Below the pieces are notes generated by a model. It saw only the letters and a program-made list of their open reading frames with translations. It ran no database searches and was not told where the DNA came from. A stretch of DNA of 64,000 bases, from contig NZ_FQUY01000005.1 in the NCBI RefSeq assembly GCF_900129195.1, forward strand, positions 62,001 to 126,000. Reading direction: 5' to 3'. Positions within the stretch are counted from its first letter, which is position 1. Each line of letters opens with the position of its first letter. This stretch comes from Desulforamulus putei DSM 12395 (lineage in GTDB: Bacteria > Bacillota > Desulfotomaculia > Desulfotomaculales > Desulfotomaculaceae). The translations under genes were made by a program, and so were the position numbers. Shown piece after piece: positions 24,405 through 32,947 of this stretch.

Positions 24405-24587
24405 ATGATCTCCCCTTTCGCCGCCCCATCTGAACTAAAAGAATTCCTGCCGCTCATGACGAAAGATGAGATGGAGGAACTGTTAAAAACAATTAATGAC
24501 TTACTCCGGATAGAACAAGACGGTCAAAAAATTATGCGATTGCTGGATAACCGGGACATTTTGGAAGAAGCCATTGACAACTATTAA
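24405..24587 (+). CDS. Small hypothetical helical protein (60 aa)
   Basis: A 60-residue acidic protein starting MISPFAAPSELKEFLPLMTK, nearly all helix-forming. AAAGGAAGTG precedes the ATG. Start, ribosome binding site and codon use look real, but no family is recognised. The REP-like hairpin at 24613 follows and could end its transcript. Confidence 0.55.
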   Translation: MISPFAAPSELKEFLPLMTKDEMEELLKTINDLLRIEQDGQKIMRLLDNRDILEEAIDNY

Positions 24588-24612
24588 CCTCCCCGCTCCG
24601 AGTGCCTTTTTA

Positions 24613-24691
24613 AAATTCAAGTTGGGGACGGTTCTTGACTTGAATTCGTAATACACGAATTCAAGTCAAGAACCGTCCCCAACTTGAATTT
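24613..24691. repeat. REP-like perfect 36-bp inverted repeat
   Basis: Two perfectly complementary 36-base arms (24613-24648 and 24656-24691) around a seven-base loop. The core is TTGGGGACGGTTCTTGACTT. The GGGGACGGTTCT core is a motif known from dispersed repeats near REP-associated tyrosine (IS200/Y1-like) transposases in Firmicutes. It lies between convergent genes. A shorter relative is at 33131-33164. Confidence 0.8.
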
Positions 24692-24706
24692 CCCCCACTT
24701 GAATTG

Positions 24707-24997
24707 TTATGCCTGGTTGTTTTGGCAGACCTGGAAGGATTCTGGTTGACGGAAATGAATGCTGTCCACGGTAACACCGTGAAGTTCCTTCAGTTCTTGC
24801 TCCATTTTACGGTATTCTTCCTCTGTGGCTTCCATTGTCAGGGTGATAATGCCTCTATCCCTGCTTGGGCTGGGAATACCGTTTCGACATAATATATGAC
24901 TTCCATAACGGGTAATGACTTGCTGCACATCCGGCGCTTTGGTTCCACGTTCATCCACCATCAGGCCCACCACGAAAATATCCTTCTCCTTCTGCAC
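24707..24997 (-). CDS. TM1266-like ACT-domain protein (iron-only hydrogenase system regulator type)
   Basis: A 96-residue protein with the ACT-like pattern of TM1266: FVVGLMVDERGTKAPDVQQVI at the start (without the extension), then YGSHILCRNGIPSPSRDRGI and MEQELKELHGVTVDSIHF. In other Firmicutes this family sits beside [FeFe]-hydrogenase maturation genes. The GTG at 24997, eight bases after AGGAGG, is preferred to the ATG at 25066. No hydrogenase gene is in this window. Confidence 0.8.
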   Translation of the reverse strand: MQKEKDIFVVGLMVDERGTKAPDVQQVITRYGSHILCRNGIPSPSRDRGIITLTMEATEEEYRKMEQELKELHGVTVDSIHFRQPESFQVCQNNQA

Positions 24998-25128
24998 TGT
25001 AAAATCCTCCTTTTTTCTTTCTTCGTTTATTATGTCTGTTTTATGCCTTAAGATTCGCAAGGACATGTGAAAACAGTGTTTTTTCAGGGTTTTACAGATT
25101 ACACTCCCATAAAAAATGCGCCTGTCAC

Positions 25129-26232
25129 TCAGGCGCTGTAATTTTTTCGGAACGTTTTTTGGCAGGCGGCTAAACCTCCGATGTGGTGACAGATGTCATA
25201 ATCGGAATACCCAGCCTTCCTTAAAGGCAGGATGACATTTCTTTCCAGATCGGGCAGATAAGATTTAACTGCCTTAAAATCCCCGTACAGTGTGTATGCC
25301 CCCAGGAAGGCCGGGACCAGGAAAGATTCTACCGCCCGAAAGGCCATCCTCTGCTTGCCGTTAAAAACTATTTCTCCTTCCCCTTCAATAACAGTATAAA
25401 CAAAAAACCTTTCACCCTCTGTATTTTCCTGCATACTGACCCGGACATCATACAGTTCTACAGCAAAGCTCGAACAGGCTGCCAAATATCGGACGGTACA
25501 CTTGTCTCCCTGTGCAATGTGGAGTCCTTTAATTTTACCGGTTGGGCTTGCCTCTTCTGCAAAATGCATGACTTCCAGGGCTCTCTCAATCTGCAGGGGT
25601 CTTTTGGTACCGTCTTCACATACACGGTCATAATCATAAACACGGTACGTGATATTTGAGTTTTGCTGAATCTCCAGCACCAGGAGGCCTTCCCCCAGCG
25701 CATGCACGGTACCCGCAGGGATGTAGACAACATCCCCGGCAGACATCTGAACAGAACGAAGACATTTCTCTAAATCTCCGTCAGTAATGGCTTTTTCAAA
25801 GGTATCTCGTGTTACCCCCGGAGCCAGACCATAAATGATACCGGCGCCCGGTTTTGCCCTCAAGACATACCACATTTCATTCTTGCCGTATGCTTCCCCT
25901 TCACGGGACCTGGCATAGTCATCGTCCGGATGCACCTGCACCGAAAGCCGGTCATTGGCATCAATGAGTTTAACCAGCAGGGGAAATTTAATGGCATACT
26001 TTTCTTCCAGTGCTATTCCTAGCGCCCGTCTCTTGAACTTCTTAAGAAAATGAAGCAATGAAATTCCTTTATAATCGCCGTTGGCAATGGTGCTGAGTCC
26101 GCAGGGGTGGCAGGAAACCTCCCAGCTTTCGGCAATTTTGCCATCGGGTAATTTTCTCCCCAAAAGTTCTAAATTTCTGCCTCCCCAGATATAATTTTTA
26201 TAAACAGGTTCAAACTTCAAAGGATACAACAT
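25129..26232 (-). CDS. manA: Mannose-6-phosphate isomerase, type I
   Basis: A 367-residue zinc enzyme interconverting fructose 6-phosphate and mannose 6-phosphate. Family motifs: YKNYIWGGRNL near the start, SWEVSCHPCG, VKLIDANDRLSVQVHPDDDY (metal ligands QVH), GKNEMWYVL, and IPAGTVHALGEGLLVLEIQQ. It stands after the bL25 gene and its terminator, but its product is the entry step of the mannose-activation pathway encoded upstream (phosphomannomutase, nucleotidyltransferase), so it belongs functionally to that cluster. Confidence 0.93.
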   Translation of the reverse strand: MLYPLKFEPVYKNYIWGGRNLELLGRKLPDGKIAESWEVSCHPCGLSTIANGDYKGISLLHFLKKFKRRALGIALEEKYAIKFPLLVKLIDANDRLSVQVHPDDDYARSREGEAYGKNEMWYVLRAKPGAGIIYGLAPGVTRDTFEKAITDGDLEKCLRSVQMSAGDVVYIPAGTVHALGEGLLVLEIQQNSNITYRVYDYDRVCEDGTKRPLQIERALEVMHFAEEASPTGKIKGLHIAQGDKCTVRYLAACSSFAVELYDVRVSMQENTEGERFFVYTVIEGEGEIVFNGKQRMAFRAVESFLVPAFLGAYTLYGDFKAVKSYLPDLERNVILPLRKAGYSDYDICHHIGGLAACQKTFRKNYSA

Positions 26233-26263
26233 AGAAACGCCTCCTTAAAAGTCCCTGTTTAAG

Positions 26264-26317
26264 GCAAAAAAGAAACTAAATCAAAGGCATGTTTCTTTGC
26301 CAATGATTTAGTTTCTT
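26264..26317 (-). terminator. Terminator after the bL25 gene
   Basis: A 14-base stem (AAGAAACTAAATCA / TGATTTAGTTTCTT) followed by TTTTTTG on the minus strand. Confidence 0.8.
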
Positions 26318-26361
26318 AAATTTTTTATTTCCTAAATATCACAAGCCAATTGACTAAATCA

Positions 26362-26922
26362 TTAGCTCGCAATATCCAGTTCTTTTCCGATGCTGACTAC
26401 AGCCAGGATTTCATCTTCTTCATTGAGAATCTTTATTTCATCATTAACCTTGAGATCTTTCACTGTAATTTTATCCCCGAGTTCTTTGCTTTCCACATCC
26501 ACAGTAATAAACTCGGGCAGCAAATTGACCTTGCCGGCCACCTCCACATCCGGCAAGAACACCTGCAGCAGCAATTTCTTTTCTTCCAACCGGTTCTTGC
26601 CTTTAAACAAAACCGGTATTTTCACCCTGACAGTATCGTTGTCTGTCACTGTCTGCAAATCGATATGCAGAACCTCACCGGTGATAGGATCCCGCTGGAC
26701 CTCCTTGACGATACACTGCTTAATGTGCTCTCCAATTTTCACCTGCACTTTGGCGCCTTCCCGGTGGTTTCTCAACAATCGCAGTAATTTCTTCATTTCA
26801 AACTTGACACAAAGTTCCTCTGCCATTCCTTCTCCATAAATGACTCCCGGCGTAAAACCTTTTCTCCGGGCCTTATTGGCTTTTTCCGTTCTTTCCATGG
26901 CTCTCAGAAGGGATTCACTCAT
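26362..26922 (-). CDS. rplY: Ribosomal protein bL25, long (Ctc/TL5) form
   Basis: A 186-residue 5S-rRNA-binding protein of the large subunit. The N-terminal L25 domain (KANKARRKGFTPGVIYGEG) is followed by the TL5/Ctc C-terminal domain (VKIPVLFKGKNRLEEKKLL, then EFITVDVESKELGDKITVKD). In Bacillus the Ctc form is a general stress protein. The ATG at 26922, eight bases after AAAGGAG, is chosen instead of the frame opening at 27027. Its place at the end of a CIRCE-headed operon fits a stress link, but this is inference. Confidence 0.92.
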   Translation of the reverse strand: MSESLLRAMERTEKANKARRKGFTPGVIYGEGMAEELCVKFEMKKLLRLLRNHREGAKVQVKIGEHIKQCIVKEVQRDPITGEVLHIDLQTVTDNDTVRVKIPVLFKGKNRLEEKKLLLQVFLPDVEVAGKVNLLPEFITVDVESKELGDKITVKDLKVNDEIKILNEEDEILAVVSIGKELDIAS

Positions 26923-27019
26923 ACCATCTACTCCTTTGTTTCTTTTTTGTGCGGGTGCTAAACAACAAGAGTAAATGATGACCGGTTTACAATTGTTGGA
27001 ACAGAACCGTGCAAAGGTA

Positions 27020-28381
27020 TCAGGCAACTTTTAACGGGAATATGGATCGGGCGATTTCCTGCTTGATGGTTTCCAACTGGTCCTGGCTGCATGCTTCACA
27101 CCGGATGATGAGTTCCGGGCCTGTGTTGGAGGCCCGGACAAGCCCCCACCCGTTGGCAAATTGCACCCTGACGCCGTCCACGTCAATAAAGGGATAGCCC
27201 TTGTCTTTAAAATAGTTTTTGGCATGGCTGACATACTGAAATTTCTTGTCTTCCTCGCAGGGAACCCGGATCTCGGGCGTACAGTAGGTTTTTGGCACAT
27301 CCGACAGCAGTTCACTCAAAGGTTTATCGCTGTTAGAAAGGATTCTCAGCAGTCTTGCGGCGGCGTAGAGGGCATCGTCATAGCCGTAATATTCATCTGC
27401 AAAAAACATATGCCCGGACATTTCACCCGTAAAGACCGCATTTAACTCCTTCATCTTGGCTTTAATCAATGAATGGCCTGTCTTGTAAAAGAAAGGCTTC
27501 CCCCCCAGCCGCCGGATTTCATTGACAAGCAGGTCGGAACATTTAACCTCCACAATGGCATCGGCCCCGGGGTATTGGGGCAGAATTTCCCTCCAGAAAA
27601 GGATCATCAGCATATCCCCCCACAGGATGTTGCCCTGCTCGTCCACCACGCCCAGTCGGTCGCCGTCTCCGTCGAAACCAATACCCAGGTCGGCCTTGTT
27701 TTCTTTGACTGCCGCAATCAAGTCCCTCAGATTTTCCGGCTTCACCGGGTCAGGGAAATGGTTGGGAAATGCCGGGTCCGATTCGCAGTACAACGGGATC
27801 ACATCGCATCCCAGCGCCCGGATTACTGTGGGGGCAAAAAGGCCGGCGGTGCCGTTGCCGCAGTCCACCACCACCTTTATCTTTCTGCCTCCCAGGACAA
27901 TTTTCTCTTTCATCATGTTGATGTAGTCTTCAACCGGCCACCGGCAGGTCAACCGGCCGCTACCCTTCTCAAAATCTCCCCGTTCGGCCATTGTTTTTAA
28001 TTGCTGCAGTTCCTCCCCGTAGAGCGTTCTGCCTCCATACTGGACTTTAAACCCGTTATACTTTGCAGGGTTGTGACTGGCGGTGATCATGATGCCGGCA
28101 TTGATTCCGTACAGGTGGGTAGCATAGTAAAAGATGGGAGATATGACCACACCAATGTCTATAACATTGACGCCGGTCTCCAGCAACCCCTTCACCAGAT
28201 GTTCGTGGAGAACCGGAGAAGATTCTCTGTTGTCCCGGCCCACAATGGCGCTGGATTCACCCTTTTGTCTGAGAAAGGTACCGAAGGCCCGACCGATCAA
28301 TGCCGCGTCTTGTACGGTTAAATCTTCGCCAAAAATTCCCCGGATGTCGTATTGCCGAAAAATGCGCTCGTTGACAGCCAT
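27020..28381 (-). CDS. Phosphomannomutase/phosphoglucomutase
   Basis: A 453-residue cytoplasmic alpha-D-phosphohexomutase. The four signature loops are present: FRQYDIRGIFGED at the start, the phosphoserine loop MITASHNPAKYNG (about residue 100), the Mg2+ loop IGFDGDGDRLGVVDE (about 235), and sugar loop FTGEMSGHMFFADEYYG. It converts mannose 6-phosphate to mannose 1-phosphate (or the glucose equivalent). It is in the same operon as the GT4, nucleotidyltransferase and GH130 genes upstream. Confidence 0.93.
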   Translation of the reverse strand: MAVNERIFRQYDIRGIFGEDLTVQDAALIGRAFGTFLRQKGESSAIVGRDNRESSPVLHEHLVKGLLETGVNVIDIGVVISPIFYYATHLYGINAGIMITASHNPAKYNGFKVQYGGRTLYGEELQQLKTMAERGDFEKGSGRLTCRWPVEDYINMMKEKIVLGGRKIKVVVDCGNGTAGLFAPTVIRALGCDVIPLYCESDPAFPNHFPDPVKPENLRDLIAAVKENKADLGIGFDGDGDRLGVVDEQGNILWGDMLMILFWREILPQYPGADAIVEVKCSDLLVNEIRRLGGKPFFYKTGHSLIKAKMKELNAVFTGEMSGHMFFADEYYGYDDALYAAARLLRILSNSDKPLSELLSDVPKTYCTPEIRVPCEEDKKFQYVSHAKNYFKDKGYPFIDVDGVRVQFANGWGLVRASNTGPELIIRCEACSQDQLETIKQEIARSIFPLKVA

Positions 28382-28406
28382 TCCGCTTCATTCCCCCTTG
28401 TCCGGA

Positions 28407-29420
28407 TTATTGATATACATCCAGAGCCAAGCAAGCAATAAAATATGAAATGATGCTTTCCGCTCCCTGATTCAGATTGAGGCCCTTTTCCGTAATGCCG
28501 TCGTAACAGCCGCCGGTTTCCGGATCGATCAGGCACAGGCCCTTTGAATTGTAGCCATGGTACCATGCCAAACACTTGCGGGCCCTATCTAAATACCGCT
28601 TGTGGCTGGTAATGCGGTAGGCCTCCAAATAGGCCAGCAGCATTTCACAGGCCTCCAAGGGCTGCTCGTCATACTCCGCTCTTGGCTGGCCTTTTAAGAA
28701 CCAGCCGTGGCAACCCACCGGTTTAAAATACCCTTCGCCAAAAGTGATCCTTTCCAGAAAGGCCAGGCTTTCCCTGGCGATGTCCAGCAGTCTTTGTTCT
28801 CCCGAAACCCTATATGCTGCCAGCAGGGACCACGGGAGTACCGCATTGCTGTATGTCAACCTGTCCTCAAACCAGTTCCAGTTGTCATCTCGGTGCTCTT
28901 CATACTGTTTTGCCAGGGATGCAGCCAAATTCCGCACATGTTCCTCTGTTTCTTGCATATCCAAACAGGTGAGCCCAATGAGGGAATAGGCTTTGGCCCG
29001 GGGCCAGCGGAGGCTTGCAACATGAGGAAGGGCTTTCTGCAGCAGGTACCTGCAGGTGTCCTTGACATTACGGGGGGTTTTGGCGCTGGCCAAAGTATAC
29101 CCCAGGGCCCACAGGCACCTGCCAAAACAATCTTCGGAACCTGACTCTTCCATAAAGTCCCGGTTATAGCCCATGAAATTTTTAAACCGCCCCTCCCTGT
29201 TTTGGGCATTCAGTACAAAGGACAGGTATCGGTACACCAGAGCCAGGTATTTTTCCTGGCCAAACCTTTCATACAACATCACCGCCATAATCAAGGCCCT
29301 AGCGTTGTCGTCGGTGGTGTAGCCCCTAGTGGGGTCGGGAACACCGTATTTGGCATGCTGGAACATCCCTGTGTCATCGGTAAGCCGGAAGATATGAGAG
29401 TCTCTCAAGGGCTGGCACAT
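28407..29420 (-). CDS. Six-hairpin (alpha/alpha)6 glycosidase-like protein
   Basis: A 337-residue soluble protein with repeated amphipathic helix pairs and aromatic/acidic motifs (GYTTDDNARALIMAVMLYE, GSEDCFGRCLWALGYTLA, DDNWNWFEDRLTYSNAVLPW, EYDEQPLEACEMLLAYLEAY). This is the (alpha/alpha)6 toroid of glycoside hydrolases and epimerases. It is regularly encoded beside GH130 and GT4 genes, and here its start overlaps the GT4 stop by one base, so it probably acts on the same mannosyl glycan. The reaction is not known. Confidence 0.75.
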   Translation of the reverse strand: MCQPLRDSHIFRLTDDTGMFQHAKYGVPDPTRGYTTDDNARALIMAVMLYERFGQEKYLALVYRYLSFVLNAQNREGRFKNFMGYNRDFMEESGSEDCFGRCLWALGYTLASAKTPRNVKDTCRYLLQKALPHVASLRWPRAKAYSLIGLTCLDMQETEEHVRNLAASLAKQYEEHRDDNWNWFEDRLTYSNAVLPWSLLAAYRVSGEQRLLDIARESLAFLERITFGEGYFKPVGCHGWFLKGQPRAEYDEQPLEACEMLLAYLEAYRITSHKRYLDRARKCLAWYHGYNSKGLCLIDPETGGCYDGITEKGLNLNQGAESIISYFIACLALDVYQ

Positions 29421-30595
29421 TACACCGCAACCCCGGCTTTCCGGCTCTTTTCCAGTATGTTAAGAAACAGTCTTGTATACTGGTTGGCGATATTCCCCCA
29501 CATCATGGTCTTACCGATACTTAAGGTTTTCTGCTCCATTTCTTTCTTTTTATCCGGGTTCTCCAATACAAACTTGATGCATTTGGCCAGGGAATCGGCA
29601 TCCTCAAACTCTGCCAGCAGCCCCCTGCCGTCGGCCAGCATTTCCCGGGCATAACTGTAAGGAGTGGCTATAATCACCCTGCCGTACCCCACCGCATAGG
29701 CTAGGGTGCCGCTGACCGCCTGGTCTTTGCCCAGGTAAGGGGTCATGTAGATGTCGGACAACTGGAGATAATGAATGATTTCCTCCTTTGTCAGGTACTT
29801 ATTCACAAACTGAACATGATCTCTGACGCCGAGGCGTTCCACCAGGTCCAGCAGTTTTTCCCGGTAGGCCTCCCCGTATTCCCTTTTTACACAGGGGTGT
29901 GTCTGCCCAAGAATCAGGTAAAGGACATCCTTGTGCTCCCGGGCCACCCTGGCCAGGGCTTCTATACCGTATTCCAGGCCCTTTCCCGGGCTGATCAGTC
30001 CGAAGGTACTGATCACCTGCCTGCCCTGCATGCCGTACTTTTCTTTCAGTTTTTCTCTGGACTCCATTACCCTGAAGGGTACTCCGTGATGGATTACCTC
30101 AATTTTGTCGGGCTGTATTTCATAGACCGTCTTTAACAAGTCCACCGTATTCCTGGCCATGGTTACAACCTTCTGACTCCTGGCGCCTAGGGTTTTAAGA
30201 ATCTCCCGTTGTTTCGGCATGGGGTTCGGCAGTACGGTATGTACCGTGGTGATCAGCGGCACCTGCAGTGCGTCAATGAGATCCAGCAGGTACTCTCCGC
30301 ATTCTCCGCCAAAGATACCGTACTCATGCTGGATAACCAGGAGTTCCAGCCCTGAACGGTTGATCTCCCGTGCGATGTCCCGGTAGCTGTTGCGCTCATG
30401 CTGCTGAAGCTCCATCACGACTGGCTCATCATAGTCATACCGGGCATCGCTAACGGCTATAACTTGCGGCCCGTGGAGAAGTCCTGCCCGGTCAAGTTCG
30501 CTCACAAGATCCTGGGTGAAGGTGGCCAGCCCGCACTCCCTGGGCGGATAGGTGCTGAGAAAGGCCACTTTCCCTATCCTGTTCCTTGAAACCAT
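29420..30595 (-). CDS. Glycosyltransferase family 4
   Basis: A 391-residue GT-B fold enzyme. KVAFLSTYPPRECGLATFTQ begins the N-terminal Rossmann half; VIHHGVPFRVMES and ISTFGLISPGKGLEYGIEAL mark the start of the C-terminal half; the nucleotide-sugar region is YLQLSDIYMTPYLGKDQAVS. Given its neighbours, the donor is likely GDP-mannose or another NDP-hexose and the product a mannosylated glycan or solute, but this is inference from context. AAGGAG lies nine bases before the ATG. Confidence 0.88.
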   Translation of the reverse strand: MVSRNRIGKVAFLSTYPPRECGLATFTQDLVSELDRAGLLHGPQVIAVSDARYDYDEPVVMELQQHERNSYRDIAREINRSGLELLVIQHEYGIFGGECGEYLLDLIDALQVPLITTVHTVLPNPMPKQREILKTLGARSQKVVTMARNTVDLLKTVYEIQPDKIEVIHHGVPFRVMESREKLKEKYGMQGRQVISTFGLISPGKGLEYGIEALARVAREHKDVLYLILGQTHPCVKREYGEAYREKLLDLVERLGVRDHVQFVNKYLTKEEIIHYLQLSDIYMTPYLGKDQAVSGTLAYAVGYGRVIIATPYSYAREMLADGRGLLAEFEDADSLAKCIKFVLENPDKKKEMEQKTLSIGKTMMWGNIANQYTRLFLNILEKSRKAGVAV

Positions 30596-30616
30596 ACCGT
30601 CACACTCCTTAAACCG

Positions 30617-31660
30617 TTACATGGCCATCGGGTGGCTTACCTGTTCGGTATAAACCGTTTTACGGAACTCCATATTCCTGTGAATCCGGCAGTTGGCAGC
30701 CACAATGGTATCAATCAACCTGGCGCCGCTGTCCACTGTTACTTTGTCCCAAACGATACTGCCGGCAACCTTGCTCCCCCTGCCAATCACACAATGGTTC
30801 CCGATTACCGTGTAAGGACCGATGGTGGCAAAGGCGCCGATTTCAGCATGTTCTCCAATGTACACCGGTCCGATAACCCGGGCATGGGGGTGAATCTTAG
30901 AGTTTTTTCCTGTAAAAATTATGTTGCTGGTATAGTCTGCTTCCGGAATTTTGCACCTGCCGCTTAAAATGTCCTTATGGGCCTGCAGATACTTGGCCGG
31001 CGTACCGATATCCATCCAGTAGGAACCGCCCTTATAGACAGCGATTTTATAACCCTTTTGCAGCAGTGAGGGGTAGACTTCCCGCTCCACCGAAACCGCC
31101 CTGCCGGAAGGGATTTCTCGCAGGACCTCCGGTTCAAAAACATAGATACCTGCATTGATATAATTCGATGTAATCTCACTGGGATGGGGTTTTTCCTTAA
31201 AAGAAACAACATAGTCGTCCCGATCAAACTCAATGACTCCGTACATGGAAGGGTTATCCACCTGTGTTACGGCGATAGTGGCAACGGCTGATTTGCTTCT
31301 ATGAAATCTGATTAGCTCCTCAATATTGATATCACAGAGAATATCGGAATTGAACACAATGAAGGGCCCGTGGAAAAATTTTTCGGTGTTTTTAATGGCG
31401 CCACCGGTCCCCAGGGGAATATCCTCCCGAATATACTCAATTTTAAGCCCCAAACGGCCCCCGTCGCCGAAATATTCCTCAATCTGCTGTGGTTGATAGC
31501 AAGTGCTCAAAACGATTTGTTCAATGCCATATCCTTTTAACTCGGTCAGGGTCCTTTCCAGCAGAGGTCTTGCCATGACAGGCACCATGGGCTTGGGAAT
31601 TTGGTTGGTCAGGGGTCGGAGCCTTGTCCCCCTGCCCCCTGCCAGGAATAACGCTTTCAT
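30617..31660 (-). CDS. Sugar-1-phosphate nucleotidyltransferase (mannose-1-phosphate guanylyltransferase-like)
   Basis: A 347-residue two-domain enzyme. The N-terminal nucleotidyltransferase domain has the signature FLAGGRGTRLRPLTNQIPKP and FIVFNSDILCDINIEELI. From about residue 250 a left-handed beta helix begins (IGPVYIGEHAEIGAFATIGP, TVIGNHCVIGRGSKV). This matches GDP-mannose pyrophosphorylases of thermophiles and Clostridia; glucose or other hexose use cannot be excluded. The ATG at 31660 is favoured because it is seven bases after AAGGGGG. Confidence 0.88.
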   Translation of the reverse strand: MKALFLAGGRGTRLRPLTNQIPKPMVPVMARPLLERTLTELKGYGIEQIVLSTCYQPQQIEEYFGDGGRLGLKIEYIREDIPLGTGGAIKNTEKFFHGPFIVFNSDILCDINIEELIRFHRSKSAVATIAVTQVDNPSMYGVIEFDRDDYVVSFKEKPHPSEITSNYINAGIYVFEPEVLREIPSGRAVSVEREVYPSLLQKGYKIAVYKGGSYWMDIGTPAKYLQAHKDILSGRCKIPEADYTSNIIFTGKNSKIHPHARVIGPVYIGEHAEIGAFATIGPYTVIGNHCVIGRGSKVAGSIVWDKVTVDSGARLIDTIVAANCRIHRNMEFRKTVYTEQVSHPMAM

Positions 31661-31802
31661 ATGCATTCCCCCTTCACAACGTTAACTTTGTTTGCCGTGA
31701 AAACCCGCATAAAAGCCAATTGTCAAAGGTTAAACCCTGTTATCCACTTCATGACAAACATCTCTGCGCCGGTAGAATGCTTTATCAGTGATTTGTTTGC
31801 TG

Positions 31803-32804
31803 TTAAAACTCCTCCTCTTTAGTCTCCGGGCATCTTTTAATATACTCCAGGAGATCGCTCAGGGAAGCGGTGGCCAAGGCAATGCAGGTGTCCGCCCCGC
31901 CATAGTACATCTTGATCATCCCCGTCCGGTTGTCCAGTATCCAACCGCAGGGAAACACCACATCGTCTACGTCCCCTTCCCTTTCGTAATACTCGGAAGG
32001 TCCAAATACCCATTCATCACTTCTTCTTAACACCCGGAAAGGATTTTCTAAATCCAACAGGGCTAGCCCCAGGCGGTAAATGGCGCCGGCGGCGGTTTTT
32101 CTGACGCCGTGATAAAGGATCAGCCAGCCTTCCGGCGTCTCCAGCGGCTGTGCGGAAAGGCCCACCTTATTGGCATCCCACCAGCCTCCCCGGCGGGCGT
32201 TGATTAAAATCTGGTGTTCCCCCCAGTATTTTAAGTCCTCGGATCGTGATATCCAGATATGGGCGCTGGGGGCGTGACTGGCGGGGATCGGCCGGTGGAT
32301 CATCACCCATTTGCCGTCAAACTTGCGGGGGAAAAGCGCTGCGTCTTTATCCTCCGGAGGCATAACCGCCCCCAGCTTTTCAAAGGTTTTAAAATCTTTG
32401 GTCAACGCCAGGGACACCAGGGGTCCTCCCCGGGAATAAGCGGTATAAGCCACAGCCCACTGGTTCAGTTCTTCCATCCAGGTAATCCTGGGGTCTTCAA
32501 TCCCCCATTCTTCCTCGGGAAAAAGGTCCGGTTCAGGCATTAGTGTAGGGGAAGAGTCAATCTGCCAGTTGCTCACGCCGTCTTCGCTGATGGCTTTTGT
32601 GAGGTGAGAAAAACCGCGCCTATCTTCCACCCTGGCCAGCAATAGCACCTTATTTTGATAAACCGTTGCCGCAGGGTTAAACACGGTATTGGCCGGGTAA
32701 GGCCAGTCTTTGGAAGTGAGGATGGGGTTGCGGGGATGTCTTTTAAAGAGTTCCCTGTATGTATTGTTTCCGCTTGTTAACTTGCTTTGAAAACCTTTGC
32801 CCAT
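31803..32804 (-). CDS. GH130 mannoside phosphorylase/hydrolase
   Basis: A 333-residue five-bladed beta-propeller enzyme of glycoside hydrolase family 130, whose members phosphorolyse or hydrolyse beta-mannosides. Motifs: FKRHPRNPILTSKDWPY, FNPAATVYQNKVLLLARVED, WGIEDPRITWM (catalytic Asp), and VWFG-like block WVFGPSEYYEREGDVDDVVF. The ATG at 32804 is preferred to the frame start at 32846 because AAGGAGG precedes it; the spacing is long at 11 bases and the site is buried in a hairpin. It is the first gene of the CIRCE-headed operon. Confidence 0.88.
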   Translation of the reverse strand: MGKGFQSKLTSGNNTYRELFKRHPRNPILTSKDWPYPANTVFNPAATVYQNKVLLLARVEDRRGFSHLTKAISEDGVSNWQIDSSPTLMPEPDLFPEEEWGIEDPRITWMEELNQWAVAYTAYSRGGPLVSLALTKDFKTFEKLGAVMPPEDKDAALFPRKFDGKWVMIHRPIPASHAPSAHIWISRSEDLKYWGEHQILINARRGGWWDANKVGLSAQPLETPEGWLILYHGVRKTAAGAIYRLGLALLDLENPFRVLRRSDEWVFGPSEYYEREGDVDDVVFPCGWILDNRTGMIKMYYGGADTCIALATASLSDLLEYIKRCPETKEEEF

Positions 32805-32808
32805 AAAT

Positions 32809-32869
32809 AAAAAAGCCTCCTTCAACCAATTAAAAATGCTGTGCATTTAAAATCAGTGGGAGCTTTTTT
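32809..32869 (-). promoter_or_regulatory. Leader hairpin pairing the ribosome binding site of the GH130 gene
   Basis: On the minus strand AAAAAAGCTCCC (32869-32858) can pair with GGAGGCTTTTTT (32820-32809), with one G-U pair and one mismatch, and an inner hairpin AAATGC-ACA-GCATTT lies in the loop. The pairing covers GGAGG, the Shine-Dalgarno of the GH130 gene. It could act as an RNA thermometer, as an attenuator because the T-run resembles a terminator, or simply as a terminator-like structure. Confidence 0.55.
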
Positions 32870-32883
32870 AATATGGTTTATTG

Positions 32884-32910
32884 TTAGCACTCATGGTTAA
32901 TGAGTGCTGG
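32884..32910. promoter_or_regulatory. CIRCE element (HrcA operator)
   Basis: TTAGCACTC, nine bases, GAGTGCTgg. The consensus is TTAGCACTC-N9-GAGTGCTAA; 16 of 18 arm bases match. It lies just downstream of a sigma-A promoter reading into the mannosyl operon, the classic position for HrcA repression. Confidence 0.85.
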
Positions 32911-32917
32911 TAATTAA

Positions 32918-32947
32918 ATGCTATTTTATGATTTTGTTTCCTGTCAA
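32918..32947 (-). promoter_or_regulatory. Promoter of the mannosyl-glycan operon
   Basis: On the minus strand TTGACA (32947-32942), 18 bases, then TAGCAT (32923-32918). The CIRCE operator begins eight bases past the -10, over the transcription start. Confidence 0.6.
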
